From assembly GCA_029259675.1 (NCBI GenBank), contig JAJDES010000452.1, positions 1-9,849 of the forward strand: a stretch of 9,849 nucleotides of DNA. The letters are read 5' to 3'. This document shows, in pieces, positions 1-6,686 of the stretch; positions within the stretch are counted from its first letter, which is position 1; the number at the start of each line of letters is the position of its first letter. Position numbers and translations under genes: made by a program. This DNA comes from Planctomycetota bacterium. Its GTDB lineage: Bacteria; Planctomycetota; UBA1135; GCA-002686595. The notes under the pieces are model-generated. The model searched no databases and was not told where the DNA came from. It saw nothing but the letters and a program-made list of their open reading frames with translations.

Positions 1-761
1 TCCACTTCAAGGATGCGCTTGCCGTCGTGGCGAATGGATGTCGGCTCACTCTTGATGTGAACCTTGGAGCCCGTCTCTTCCAAGCGCTCGGCGATGCGCC
101 TGTAAATCAAGCCGGTGCCGAACTGCGGATAATAAAACTCATCCACAAGCGACTTGGGGGTGCCCTTGTCCTTGCTCAGGAACAGCGCGTTCTTGAGCAC
201 GGAGAGCAAATTGAGCCCGCTGATGCGCTGGGCGGCCCAGTCCGGGTGGATCGTGCTGGCCGGAATGCCCCAGATCTTCTCCGTGTAGTTGATCATGCTG
301 AACTCCGCCAGGGTCCGACCGAAGTTGGACACGACGTAGTCCTCGAAGTTCACGACGGGCTTGCGCATCAGTCCAAAGCGCAACCTCGCGACGGCATAAT
401 CGACGGCCATGCGCGAGGCCTTGAGTAAGCCGATGTTGCGCAGCACCTGAAAGGCATTGACCGGGTAGTCGTAGAACTTGCCGTCGATGTATTGGCGCGT
501 GTAGCGCGGAACGGCCCGCCACTCCTCGTGCAGGAGGTCCTCAATGAAGGCGTAGAGGTACTCGTTCTTGGAGAAGAAACGGTGCGGCCCGATATCGGTC
601 AGGAAAACGTCCTCCCCTTCCTTGAAGGTGAGCGTCTTGGCCAAGCCGCCGATCATCTCATCGCGTTCGATGATGGTGGACTTTTCTCCTGCGCGCGAGA
701 GCTCCATGGCGCATGCCAAGCCGGCCGGGCCCGCGCCGATGATCAATGTTTCTCCGTCCAT
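1..761 (-). CDS. FAD-dependent oxidoreductase of the HemY/UDP-galactopyranose mutase-like group (N-terminal part, cut by window edge)
   Basis: The reverse strand is open from an ATG at 761 to the left edge, giving 253 visible residues without a stop. Residues 6-25 form a Rossmann dinucleotide-binding start with GAGPAG at 9-14. Glu32 ends the second strand, where FAD-binding proteins place the ribose-binding acid, and Gly38-Gly39 follow. GPHRFF at 58-63 and KIWGIP at 162-167 are typical of the amine-oxidase/protoporphyrinogen-oxidase-like flavoproteins (COG1232 type) that often sit near polysaccharide genes. The full protein should be roughly 430-500 residues, so about half is missing. The ATG at 761 was chosen because it places the Rossmann strand at the very N-terminus, as in the family. 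No Shine-Dalgarno sequence is visible, and a 9-bp hairpin lies 24 bases upstream. Flavoprotein class is firm; the substrate is not known and it need not act in haem synthesis. Confidence 0.85.
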   Translation of the reverse strand, partial: MDGETLIIGAGPAGLACAMELSRAGEKSTIIERDEMIGGLAKTLTFKEGEDVFLTDIGPHRFFSKNEYLYAFIEDLLHEEWRAVPRYTRQYIDGKFYDYPVNAFQVLRNIGLLKASRMAVDYAVARLRFGLMRKPVVNFEDYVVSNFGRTLAEFSMINYTEKIWGIPASTIHPDWAAQRISGLNLLSVLKNALFLSKDKGTPKSLVDEFYYPQFGTGLIYRRIAERLEETGSKVHIKSEPTSIRHDGKRILEV

Positions 762-785
762 GGTTGCGTCGGGCGAGGCCGTGAA

Positions 786-807
786 TCGGGTCCCCCTGGG
801 GACCCGA
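786..807 (-). promoter_or_regulatory. Perfect 9-bp hairpin in the leader of the oxidoreductase gene
   Basis: The arms TCGGGTCCC (786-794) and GGGACCCGA (799-807) pair perfectly around a four-base loop. On the minus strand it ends 24 bases before the ATG at 761. No T-tract follows, so it does not look like a terminator. It could be a leader RNA structure affecting translation, or a dyad bound by a protein. The structure is seen in the sequence; the role is inference. Confidence 0.4.
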
Positions 808-999
808 CGCTTTGGGGGCGCGGCTTTCTAGCTCGAAGGGGCGAGATCCTAGCACGACCCGAACCCGCTCACGACTGGGCGCAAGCCGGAAAGTCACGCG
901 AGAGGGTCTTCTGTGCAGCGGCGCCCATATCGATCAGCCGAAGGTCGGCGGCGCGGGCGCCGACGGGGCTCGATTTGAGCAGCGAGAAAGGCAAGCACC

Positions 1000-1037
1000 A
1001 AAAAATGCAGCCCGCGCGAGTTGCGCGGGCTGCATTT
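1000..1037 (-). terminator. Intrinsic terminator of the DUF547 gene
   Basis: The arms AAATGCAGCCCGCGC (1003-1017) and GCGCGGGCTGCATTT (1023-1037) form a perfect 15-bp GC-rich stem with a five-base loop. Read on the minus strand, the stem runs into six consecutive T residues (1005 down to 1000), the classic Rho-independent arrangement. It lies about 175 bases downstream of the DUF547 stop codon and before the oxidoreductase gene, so it should separate the two transcripts. On the plus strand only three T residues follow, so it should work mainly leftward. Confidence 0.85.
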
Positions 1038-1049
1038 GATAGTGAGTGC
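1031..1049. repeat. Short dispersed motif, copy 1
   Basis: TGCATTTGATAGTGAGTGC here matches 2342-2361, which differs only by one inserted A. In this copy the first seven bases are also the outer arm of the terminator stem. Both copies lie in intergenic sequence flanking the DUF547 gene and in the same orientation. The function is unknown and two copies may be coincidence or an old duplication. Confidence 0.4.
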
Positions 1050-1213
1050 CGGGGGCGCCGGCTAGGGGGCGGTCTCCATCTCGCCTGGCCGAAAAACCGG
1101 AGGGCTGACCAATGTGCGGTCCGCTGCGGCGCTCCGGATCGCGGGCCGTTGGGCCGGCCGAGCTCGGCGACGACGGCCGAAGTGTGGATCAATCTTCCGA
1201 ACCCAACTCCGAC

Positions 1214-2128
1214 CTAGGTGTGCTCAATGTCATTGAGATTCCAGTCGTAGTCCAGGTACTTGAGCTTGGCTTCGCGAATGAAAAGGTGCTCGGACTCGGG
1301 GCTGAAACGAATCAGGAATTCGCGCACGCTGCCCGCGTCCCGCTCGAAGTCCTCCTCGAACCACTTGAAGATTTCGGACAGGTAGATGCGGTCCTTTTCC
1401 TTGTTGAAACTATTGCGCAGGGGGTCGTCAGAAATCCACTTGCGCGTAACGGCGTTGAGCTGCTCTTCGAGGCGCGCTGCGACAAAGGCTTCGCCGAGTA
1501 GCGGCGGGCAACTGAAGGAGGCGCAGTTGATGGCCGCGTGCACTCGCGCGTCTTTGAACCATTCGCGCAGAATCTTGTGCTCGATGTCGTTGAGCGAAAG
1601 CTTGCCTTCGGGACCGCCGGGATGCAGGGCACCCAGGGGAATGAACTCGATGTCCCAGGTCTTGCTGCCGAAGACACCCTTCTTGATGTCCTTAATGCTG
1701 TCGACGGGATAGTTGTCGAGGATGATTTGGACCGTGTAAGCGTTGTAAGCGTTGATCCAGAAGGCGTAGCGCTCGTTGCGTTTCCACGGGCGCATTTCCT
1801 CAAGCGTCACCGACTCCAATTGAGCGATGAAGCGATCAAATAGGGTGCGTTGCTCGGCGACTCCCCGGTAATTCAAAAGATCGCCGCGCTTGTTGGCCTT
1901 GAGGATTTGGGTCCAAAGCTTGTAGTCCTGGTCGAACACAACCCGGCGTTTGGGGGCCGCAGCCCCAGTTGCGGATGCCGCGATTGCAGAAACAGAATCT
2001 TGGTCCGTTTGAGCAAGTTCGGATTTGCCAAGCATGGGCGCGGATTCACTATGTGAAGCGCAGGAGGTTGAGGCCAAGGGAATTAGGGCCAGCAAGGCGG
2101 CGATCCAGCGAGTGCGGTGATTCTTCAT
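1214..2128 (-). CDS. DUF547 domain protein with signal peptide, possibly a lipoprotein
   Basis: A 304-residue protein from an ATG at 2128 to a TAG at 1214-1216. The N-terminus has a basic start, a hydrophobic stretch (about 9-20) and Cys23 in LASTSC, a poor but possible lipobox, so it is probably exported and perhaps lipid-anchored. A low-complexity Ala/Ser linker (about 28-60) follows. The DUF547 (PF04784) signature covers about 70-295: RYAFWINAYNAYTV at 120-133, LSLNDIEHKILR at 177-188, HAAINCASFSCPPLL at 197-211 and the terminal YLDYDWNLN at 291-299. The biochemical role of DUF547 is not established; the conserved Trp, Asn, His and Cys residues suggest an enzymatic or binding pocket. The frame stays open to a TTG at 2293, but the ATG directly precedes the signal peptide. 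No Shine-Dalgarno sequence is seen. It is probably monocistronic, with a promoter near 2266-2293 and a terminator at 1000-1037. Confidence 0.9.
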   Translation of the reverse strand: MKNHRTRWIAALLALIPLASTSCASHSESAPMLGKSELAQTDQDSVSAIAASATGAAAPKRRVVFDQDYKLWTQILKANKRGDLLNYRGVAEQRTLFDRFIAQLESVTLEEMRPWKRNERYAFWINAYNAYTVQIILDNYPVDSIKDIKKGVFGSKTWDIEFIPLGALHPGGPEGKLSLNDIEHKILREWFKDARVHAAINCASFSCPPLLGEAFVAARLEEQLNAVTRKWISDDPLRNSFNKEKDRIYLSEIFKWFEEDFERDAGSVREFLIRFSPESEHLFIREAKLKYLDYDWNLNDIEHT

Positions 2129-2265
2129 TTTGACGGCTGATCGAAATTCAGTTTGAAAGGGTGGTCTTTTGGCGGGGATTGTGCGGGCCGCGTGGCGGTG
2201 GAGCTTGTGCGCGCAACGGCATCGCGCGAGCTCGTGTAGTCGTCTTGGGTCTGGTGGTCGCCCCG

Positions 2266-2293
2266 ATTGTTCGCTTGCGCTTGAGCCCGTCAA
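2266..2293 (-). promoter_or_regulatory. Candidate sigma70-type promoter for the DUF547 gene
   Basis: On the minus strand, TTGACG (2293-2288) matches five of six -35 consensus bases. It is followed after 16 bases by AACAAT (2271-2266), four of six for the -10. The start codon at 2128 would then have a leader of about 130 bases. The spacing and orientation are right, but the -10 is weak and no other promoter evidence is available. Confidence 0.35.
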
Positions 2294-2341
2294 TTTTCAC
2301 ACGGATTCGGCGCCAAGAGTCAGTCATTCCCAGTGCGATTC

Positions 2342-2361
2342 TGCATTTGAATAGTGAGTGC
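2342..2361. repeat. Short dispersed motif, copy 2
   Basis: TGCATTTGAATAGTGAGTGC matches 1031-1049 apart from one extra A. Unlike copy 1 it is not joined to a hairpin or T-tract, so the shared part is not just a terminator arm. The sequence on either side differs between the copies. Confidence 0.4.
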
Positions 2362-2585
2362 TGAGCGCCGCCGCGGCCAATAATGCGCTAGCTGAGGCCG
2401 TGCCGGCTGCAGGGCCCCAAAGCCCATAGGGGAGCCCGGGGGAACTTCCCAGCGTTATTTGGTCCCCAGGTCGTGCGCCGCGCCGGCGAGCGGACATGGC
2501 AAGCCTACGCTGCGAATCCCCAAGCGTGACAAGGCCGGAAATGCCGCCTAGCGATTCGTCGCCCATCCGTGCCTCCGGGCGGGCT

Positions 2586-4391
2586 TCAGTCAAGGTGAGC
2601 GCTGGCCGAGTCTCCCATCTCCTGCCCGGCGGGAAAGTATTCGTTCCAACGCCGATCGACCAATGCGGAGGTCTCTTCGTCGCAAAAGAGCTCTTCCGGA
2701 TAGCTCGGCTTCATGCGCGCATCGATCAAAATCGGCGCAGTGTGGGAAGCGTGATTGTGGTGCAGCTTGACTTCCGCCGAGTGAATGTCAGCCGGTGGGT
2801 TGAAGCGTGTGAAGGTCGTCCAAAGGAAGTTCATCGAACTCTTCACCGCGCGCTCGGCATCGTCGGTGAGAACGAGCAGGGGCCAATCCGCGAAAGCCGG
2901 GTCCGTTACGATTGCGTTGACAGCGCCGGGATCCGATTCAAAGGAGGGGCCTTGCACGACTAGGCAGCCGGGACAAAACACGCACACTTTGGAGACGGCA
3001 GCGGAGGGCGTGCCCACAAACTCGCGCGGCAAGTCGCGAATGGGATCTCCCAGACCGAGCAAAACGCCTTTGCCGCCTTGGTCGATGGTGGGGCCCGAGT
3101 AGTCGAGCGAATCCATCGAGAGGTGCGCGAACAAGTAGAGATCGCAGCGGAAATCGGCGCGGGCGAGGATGTGCTCCAGCACCGCGCTGAAATCCTTGAG
3201 GTCCAGATTGGCGTCGGTCACCAACAGGAATTTGGTCAAGGACAATTGGCCTTCACCAAGAATGCGGAAGGCACTGACCATGGCTTCGCGCTTAAAGCGG
3301 TCGTGCACGATGGCCGCCGAAAGTGAGTGATAGCCCGTCTCGCCGTAACTCCAAAGATCGCGCACGCTGGGCATCACGCGCGGCAAGAGCGGGCCCAAGA
3401 GGTCCTGCAGGTAATCGCCCAGGAAAAAATCCTCTTGCCGAGGCTTGCCCACTACCGTTGCGGGCCAAATCGCATCGCGACGATGCAGCAGCGAGCGACA
3501 GCGGAAGAGCGGATAGTCGTGGGTCTCCGAGTAGTAGCCGTAGTGGTCGCCGAAGGGCCCCTCGGGGCGTTTCTCTCCCGGGCGGACTTCACCCACCAAC
3601 GCAAATTCCGCTTGGGCCAGGAGCGGAATCGGTCCGGCCGGGTTGTCGGCCAGCTCAAGTCTCTTGCCCAACATCAAGCTTGCCAAGAGCAGCTCCGGCA
3701 CGTTTTCGGGCAGCGGCGCGATGGCCGCAAGGATCGCCGCGGGCGGGCCTCCCACTTGAATGTTCACGGGCAGGGGCTGACCCAAGCGCTCGGCTTCCGC
3801 CAAGTGAAAGCCGCCGCCTTTGCCGATTTGGCAATGCAGGCCGGTTTGCTGATCGTCGTAGATTTGCACCCGATACATGCCCAAGTTGGGTACGCCGCTT
3901 TGGGGGTGTTGGGTGCTGACCAAGGGCAGCGTTACAAAAGGACCGCCGTCGCGTTTCCACGTGCGCAGCGCCGGCAGCTGAGTGAGTTGGGGCGGATCCT
4001 GGCGCACTTCGCAGACCGGGCCGCGCTTGAGTCGGCGCTGACCGACACGCAGCAACGAGCTGAAGAAATCCCGCTGCTTCCAAACCTTGCCCAGGCTCGG
4101 CGGAAGCATTTCTTCGGGCAAGTCCGCGGCGCGTCGCACCATTTCCTCTGGCCGAGGTCCGAATGCGGTTCGCACGCGCGAGGCCGTGCCGAACAAATTG
4201 GTGGTGACCGGAAAGGGACTGCCCGCAACCCGCCGAAATAACAGCGCCGGGCCTTCGGCTGCGATGACCCGCCGGTGGATTTCCGCCAACTCCAAATCGG
4301 ACTGAACTTCGGTTTCGACCTCAACCAAATCATCGGCCCGCGAGAGCTCGTTCAAAAAGGCGCGCAAATCCTGGGGGGCGGTTTGTTTCAT
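2586..4391 (-). CDS. UbiD-family decarboxylase, long (about 600-residue) form
   Basis: A 601-residue protein from an ATG at 4391 to a TGA at 2586-2588. UbiD enzymes use prenylated FMN to decarboxylate or carboxylate aromatic and unsaturated acids. Family landmarks in order: NLGMYR at 169-174 (the metal-ligand Asn and catalytic Arg region of fungal Fdc1), TGLHCQIGKGG at 183-193, GGPPAAILAAIAPLPE at 214-229, AEFALVG at 261-267, EGPFGDHYGYYS at 277-288, VVGKPRQEDFFLGD at 313-326 and, C-terminal, ILIDARMKPSYPEELFCD at 554-571. E. coli UbiD is about 500 residues; forms of about 600 include the enzyme proposed for the futalosine menaquinone pathway, but no other menaquinone gene is present here, so the substrate is open. 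Two usual active-site positions differ: Gly190 where HKGG/HRGG is common, and Val266 where LEG is common; I believe a long UbiD subfamily shares both. The frame runs back to 4592, but the added 67 residues look non-coding and the ATG starts a normal UbiD N-terminus. No UbiX partner is visible. Confidence 0.92.
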   Translation of the reverse strand: MKQTAPQDLRAFLNELSRADDLVEVETEVQSDLELAEIHRRVIAAEGPALLFRRVAGSPFPVTTNLFGTASRVRTAFGPRPEEMVRRAADLPEEMLPPSLGKVWKQRDFFSSLLRVGQRRLKRGPVCEVRQDPPQLTQLPALRTWKRDGGPFVTLPLVSTQHPQSGVPNLGMYRVQIYDDQQTGLHCQIGKGGGFHLAEAERLGQPLPVNIQVGGPPAAILAAIAPLPENVPELLLASLMLGKRLELADNPAGPIPLLAQAEFALVGEVRPGEKRPEGPFGDHYGYYSETHDYPLFRCRSLLHRRDAIWPATVVGKPRQEDFFLGDYLQDLLGPLLPRVMPSVRDLWSYGETGYHSLSAAIVHDRFKREAMVSAFRILGEGQLSLTKFLLVTDANLDLKDFSAVLEHILARADFRCDLYLFAHLSMDSLDYSGPTIDQGGKGVLLGLGDPIRDLPREFVGTPSAAVSKVCVFCPGCLVVQGPSFESDPGAVNAIVTDPAFADWPLLVLTDDAERAVKSSMNFLWTTFTRFNPPADIHSAEVKLHHNHASHTAPILIDARMKPSYPEELFCDEETSALVDRRWNEYFPAGQEMGDSASAHLD

Positions 4392-4792
4392 GACTTGCCC
4401 GGTCGGGCATGGGGGCGAAGCGGGAGCTTGGGCTCGGCGGGGCCGACATGGTAGGGAGAGCCGCCTCCGTGTGCATGGGGCCCGTTGGGGCTCGAACTTG
4501 AACAGAACCGAGAGCAGCCGATTCGGGGCCCGGCCGATCCTCCCAAAACCGCCGTTCTCTCCCTGGGACGGCGGTCCGGAGGGTGGGGCCAAAGAGCGCG
4601 CCCAAGAGTCGATTCGGCGTACTATCCTGATTGGATGCCTTCAAACTGGTCCGAGGATTCAGCCGAAACCTCAACTCGGTTCGGGGGTTCGAATAGCGTT
4701 GCCGGCAGTGCTTTGGACGGCGCTCGGCGGCCTGAGCCCTTCGAGGTTCAAACCAAGAATTCGCTCTGAAGGCAAACTCGATTCTCACTTCC
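4392..4792. other. Divergent promoter region between the UbiD and DUF1800 genes
   Basis: The two genes point away from each other, so this 401-base stretch should carry both promoters. I could not identify a good -35/-10 pair on either strand. The main structure is the 8-bp inverted repeat at 4548-4575. A weaker bulged dyad, CCGAAACC (4663-4670) with GGTTCGG (4678-4684), lies nearer the DUF1800 gene. Open frames crossing the region look like chance frames in GC-rich DNA. Confidence 0.6.
4548..4575 (-). promoter_or_regulatory. 8-bp inverted repeat, possible attenuator or operator upstream of the UbiD gene
   Basis: ACCGCCGT (4548-4555) and ACGGCGGT (4568-4575) are perfect inverted repeats with a 12-base loop. 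On the minus strand the second arm runs into TTTT before GGG, so it resembles a weak intrinsic terminator about 157 bases upstream of the UbiD start. It could be an attenuator in the leader, the end of a short transcript, or a protein-binding dyad between divergent genes. The T-tract is short and the loop long, so termination would be weak. Confidence 0.35.
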
Positions 4793-6646
4793 ATGCGCAC
4801 CCTCTCGAAAGTCATCGCACATTCGCGCCGCAGCAAGGTGATTGGTTCGGCAGGATCCCTACTCGCCATTTGGATCGCCGCCGCCCCACTGCTTGCGGAG
4901 CCGATGGTAGTCCGCGCTGCAAGCGACGGTTTGGGCTCCGAAGAGAATCCCGCCGGCGTCGTGTGGAATGCGCGCGCAGCGGAGCACCTTCTGAATCGAG
5001 CCGGCTTCGGCGCGCGCCCGCTGGAAATTGAATCGGCGGTCAATCAGGGCCAGCACAAGACGGTGAAGTTCCTACTCGACGGCCTTCCGGATCGGGTGGA
5101 TCCGTTCTTTGCGGAGCAACTTTCGTCGCGCGACGGAGGAATGGATGAGGAGCGCGAAGCGGCCGAGGCCATGGGCATCGAAGGTCCCGAGTTCAAGCGC
5201 GAGTTCGCCGACCGAATTCGGGAGCTGCGCGAATTGGATCGCGAGCAGCACATCGATTTCTTGAATTGGTGGGTAGAGCGCATGCTTGAGGGCCGCAATC
5301 CACTGCGCGAACGCATGGTGCTCTTCTGGCACGGCTTCTTTGTCAGCGGCATGCGCGAAGTCAAAAGCTCCTACGAAATGATTCGCCAAAACGAATTCTT
5401 TCGCGCCAACGCGACGGGCAACTACGCAGATCTCTTGTCTGGCATTGCGCGCGACGCAGCCATGCTCGAATACTTGGACAACGATTCAAATCGCAAGGGA
5501 CAGCCGAACGAAAATTTCGCGCGGGAGCTGATGGAGCTCTTCAGCTTGGGTGAGGGTCATTACACCGAAAAAGACATTCAAGAAGCGGCGCGGGCTTTTA
5601 CGGGTTGGACGGACAAACGCGGCGATTTCCGCTTTGATTGGCGCCGACACGATTTTGCGTACAAAAAAGTCCTCGGTGTGTCCGGGCGCTTGGATGGCGA
5701 CGACGTCATTGAAATTCTCCTGAACCAAGAAGCATGCGCGCGGCATGTCGCCGGTCAGTTGATCGCCTACTTTGAGGGGCGCGATGCCAAAGGAGAACGT
5801 CTGACGGAGTACGCGGACTTTTTGCGCGCCAATGAATACGATTTGCGCAGTTTTCTCGAGCGCTTGTTTATGGACCCGGCTTTCTATCGCGATGAAGTGC
5901 GCGGTACTCGCGTGAGTTCCCCCATTGACTACCTCATCGGCTCAGCGCGTCGCATCGGAGTGGATCCGCCCGCGCGCGCGATAGTCGTCGGTGCCGGCCT
6001 TTTGGGTGAAAAGCTGTTCGAGCCGCCGAACGTCAAGGGTTGGCCGGGCGGCATGGCTTGGATCACGACCTCGTCGCTCATGCAGCGCGGCAACTTGGTC
6101 GGCAGCTTCCTCGGCATCGTCAACTACCAGGACGTCTTCGGAGGCGCGACTAGGCCCAGCGGCGCAGCTGATTCGATGATGGATTCGACGCCGGACGCCA
6201 TGAACGGAGACATGCAGGGCTCCTTGGACGTTGTGGAATCTGATGTCGCCGGTGAAGAGGGCGAAGGGGACGAAGTCGAAGGCGGGGGCGAAGATCGCGA
6301 AGGCAAGCGCAATGATCGCCTAATGAAGAAGGATGACAAGCGCGCCTTTAACGCACAAAAGTTGATTAAGCGCGCAGAGTGGGAACCGCGGATCAATTTC
6401 TTGTCGCGTTTGCGTCGTTCGCGCAGCATGCCGGATGCCGAGATCGCCGAGTTCATGTTGGAAGAATTGCTGGCGGTCGAGCCAACCGAGCAAGTGCGAA
6501 GCGAGGCGTTGGCGCTGTTGCAGAGCGCGCGCAGTGAATTCGGTTTGGCCGACGGCGAACTGATTGAAGCGGGGCCCAAGGCCGAACGTGTTCTGCGCGA
6601 ACTTGCGCATTTGATTCTGAGCTTGCCCGAAGGCCAATTGCATTGA
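4793..6646 (+). CDS. DUF1800 family exported protein with an acidic insertion
   Basis: A 617-residue protein from an ATG at 4793 to a TGA at 6644-6646. Residues 1-36 are a signal peptide: a long basic N-region (SRRSK at 11-15), a hydrophobic core and a likely cleavage after LLA. DUF1800 (PF08811) follows: AEHLLNRAGFGARP at 63-76, VLFWHGFFVSG at 176-186, NENFARELMELFSLG at 239-253, EAARAFTGW at 264-272, FEPPNVKGWPGG at 409-420, and the final LSLPEGQLH resembling the family's usual end. Residues about 459-516 are a highly acidic, Gly/Glu/Asp-rich and probably disordered stretch ahead of the last 100 residues. The function of DUF1800 is not established; its genes commonly neighbour DUF1501 genes, as here, which suggests a joint role in the cell envelope. 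No Shine-Dalgarno sequence is seen. The stop codon lies in a 14-bp tandem duplication. Confidence 0.93.
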   Translation: MRTLSKVIAHSRRSKVIGSAGSLLAIWIAAAPLLAEPMVVRAASDGLGSEENPAGVVWNARAAEHLLNRAGFGARPLEIESAVNQGQHKTVKFLLDGLPDRVDPFFAEQLSSRDGGMDEEREAAEAMGIEGPEFKREFADRIRELRELDREQHIDFLNWWVERMLEGRNPLRERMVLFWHGFFVSGMREVKSSYEMIRQNEFFRANATGNYADLLSGIARDAAMLEYLDNDSNRKGQPNENFARELMELFSLGEGHYTEKDIQEAARAFTGWTDKRGDFRFDWRRHDFAYKKVLGVSGRLDGDDVIEILLNQEACARHVAGQLIAYFEGRDAKGERLTEYADFLRANEYDLRSFLERLFMDPAFYRDEVRGTRVSSPIDYLIGSARRIGVDPPARAIVVGAGLLGEKLFEPPNVKGWPGGMAWITTSSLMQRGNLVGSFLGIVNYQDVFGGATRPSGAADSMMDSTPDAMNGDMQGSLDVVESDVAGEEGEGDEVEGGGEDREGKRNDRLMKKDDKRAFNAQKLIKRAEWEPRINFLSRLRRSRSMPDAEIAEFMLEELLAVEPTEQVRSEALALLQSARSEFGLADGELIEAGPKAERVLRELAHLILSLPEGQLH

Positions 6647-6661
6647 ACCAATTGCATTGAA
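6634..6661 (+). repeat. Perfect 14-bp tandem duplication at the DUF1800/DUF1501 junction
   Basis: CCAATTGCATTGAA occurs twice without a gap (6634-6647 and 6648-6661). The first copy encodes the last residues and stop codon of the DUF1800 protein; the second is non-coding and lengthens the gap to the next gene. Each unit contains the palindrome CAATTG. Removing one unit would leave the DUF1800 protein unchanged, so the duplication affects only the spacing. It probably arose by replication slippage. Confidence 0.9.
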
Positions 6662-6686
6662 GAAGGCGAGCGTGCCCCATTTTCTC

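Larger units (their letters stand above)
762..1213. other. Intergenic region between the oxidoreductase and DUF547 genes
   Basis: About 450 bases with no convincing gene. Several open frames cross it, but none has a recognisable protein or a ribosome binding site. It must hold the promoter of the leftward oxidoreductase gene, which I could not place with confidence. It also holds the 3' trailer of the DUF547 transcript, an intrinsic terminator (1000-1037), a 9-bp perfect hairpin (786-807) and one copy of a short repeated motif (1031-1049). Confidence 0.7.
2129..2585. other. Intergenic region between the DUF547 and UbiD genes
   Basis: About 457 bases without a convincing gene. It holds a candidate leftward promoter (2266-2293), copy 2 of the short repeated motif (2342-2361), a bulged dyad GGGCCCC / GGGGAGCCC (2412-2437) and an 11-bp palindrome-like GGGAACTTCCC (2440-2450). 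A minus-strand frame from an ATG at 2566 to a TGA at 2324 (80 residues) is preceded by GGAGG five bases upstream, but the Ala/Gly/Ser-rich product resembles no family I know. No terminator with a T-tract is visible for the UbiD gene. Confidence 0.6.

Noticed and set aside
492..1217. Long plus-strand frame (241 codons)
   Set aside because: It lies antisense to the oxidoreductase gene and then runs through the terminator; the product is Arg/Gly/Pro-rich with no motif.
2129..2293. 55-residue upstream extension of the DUF547 frame from a TTG at 2293
   Set aside because: It would bury the signal peptide, and the TTG coincides with a good -35 box.
3327..4241. 304-codon plus-strand frame
   Set aside because: It lies entirely antisense to the UbiD gene and is a shadow of its codon pattern.
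4392..4592. 67-residue N-terminal extension of the UbiD frame
   Set aside because: The extension is Pro/Arg-rich with no UbiD similarity, and the ATG at 4391 begins a normal UbiD N-terminus.
4678..4700. tRNA T-arm-like sequence (GGTTCGAAT) in the divergent region
   Set aside because: The stem bases on either side do not pair, and no acceptor or anticodon arms lie at the right distances on this strand. A similar GTTCGAG stretch on the minus strand near 4490 also fails.
6657..6686. TTG start for the DUF1501 gene
   Set aside because: The ten extra residues add nothing to the Tat signal and the codon falls in the duplicated 14-bp unit; the ATG at 6687 gives a typical Tat N-region.
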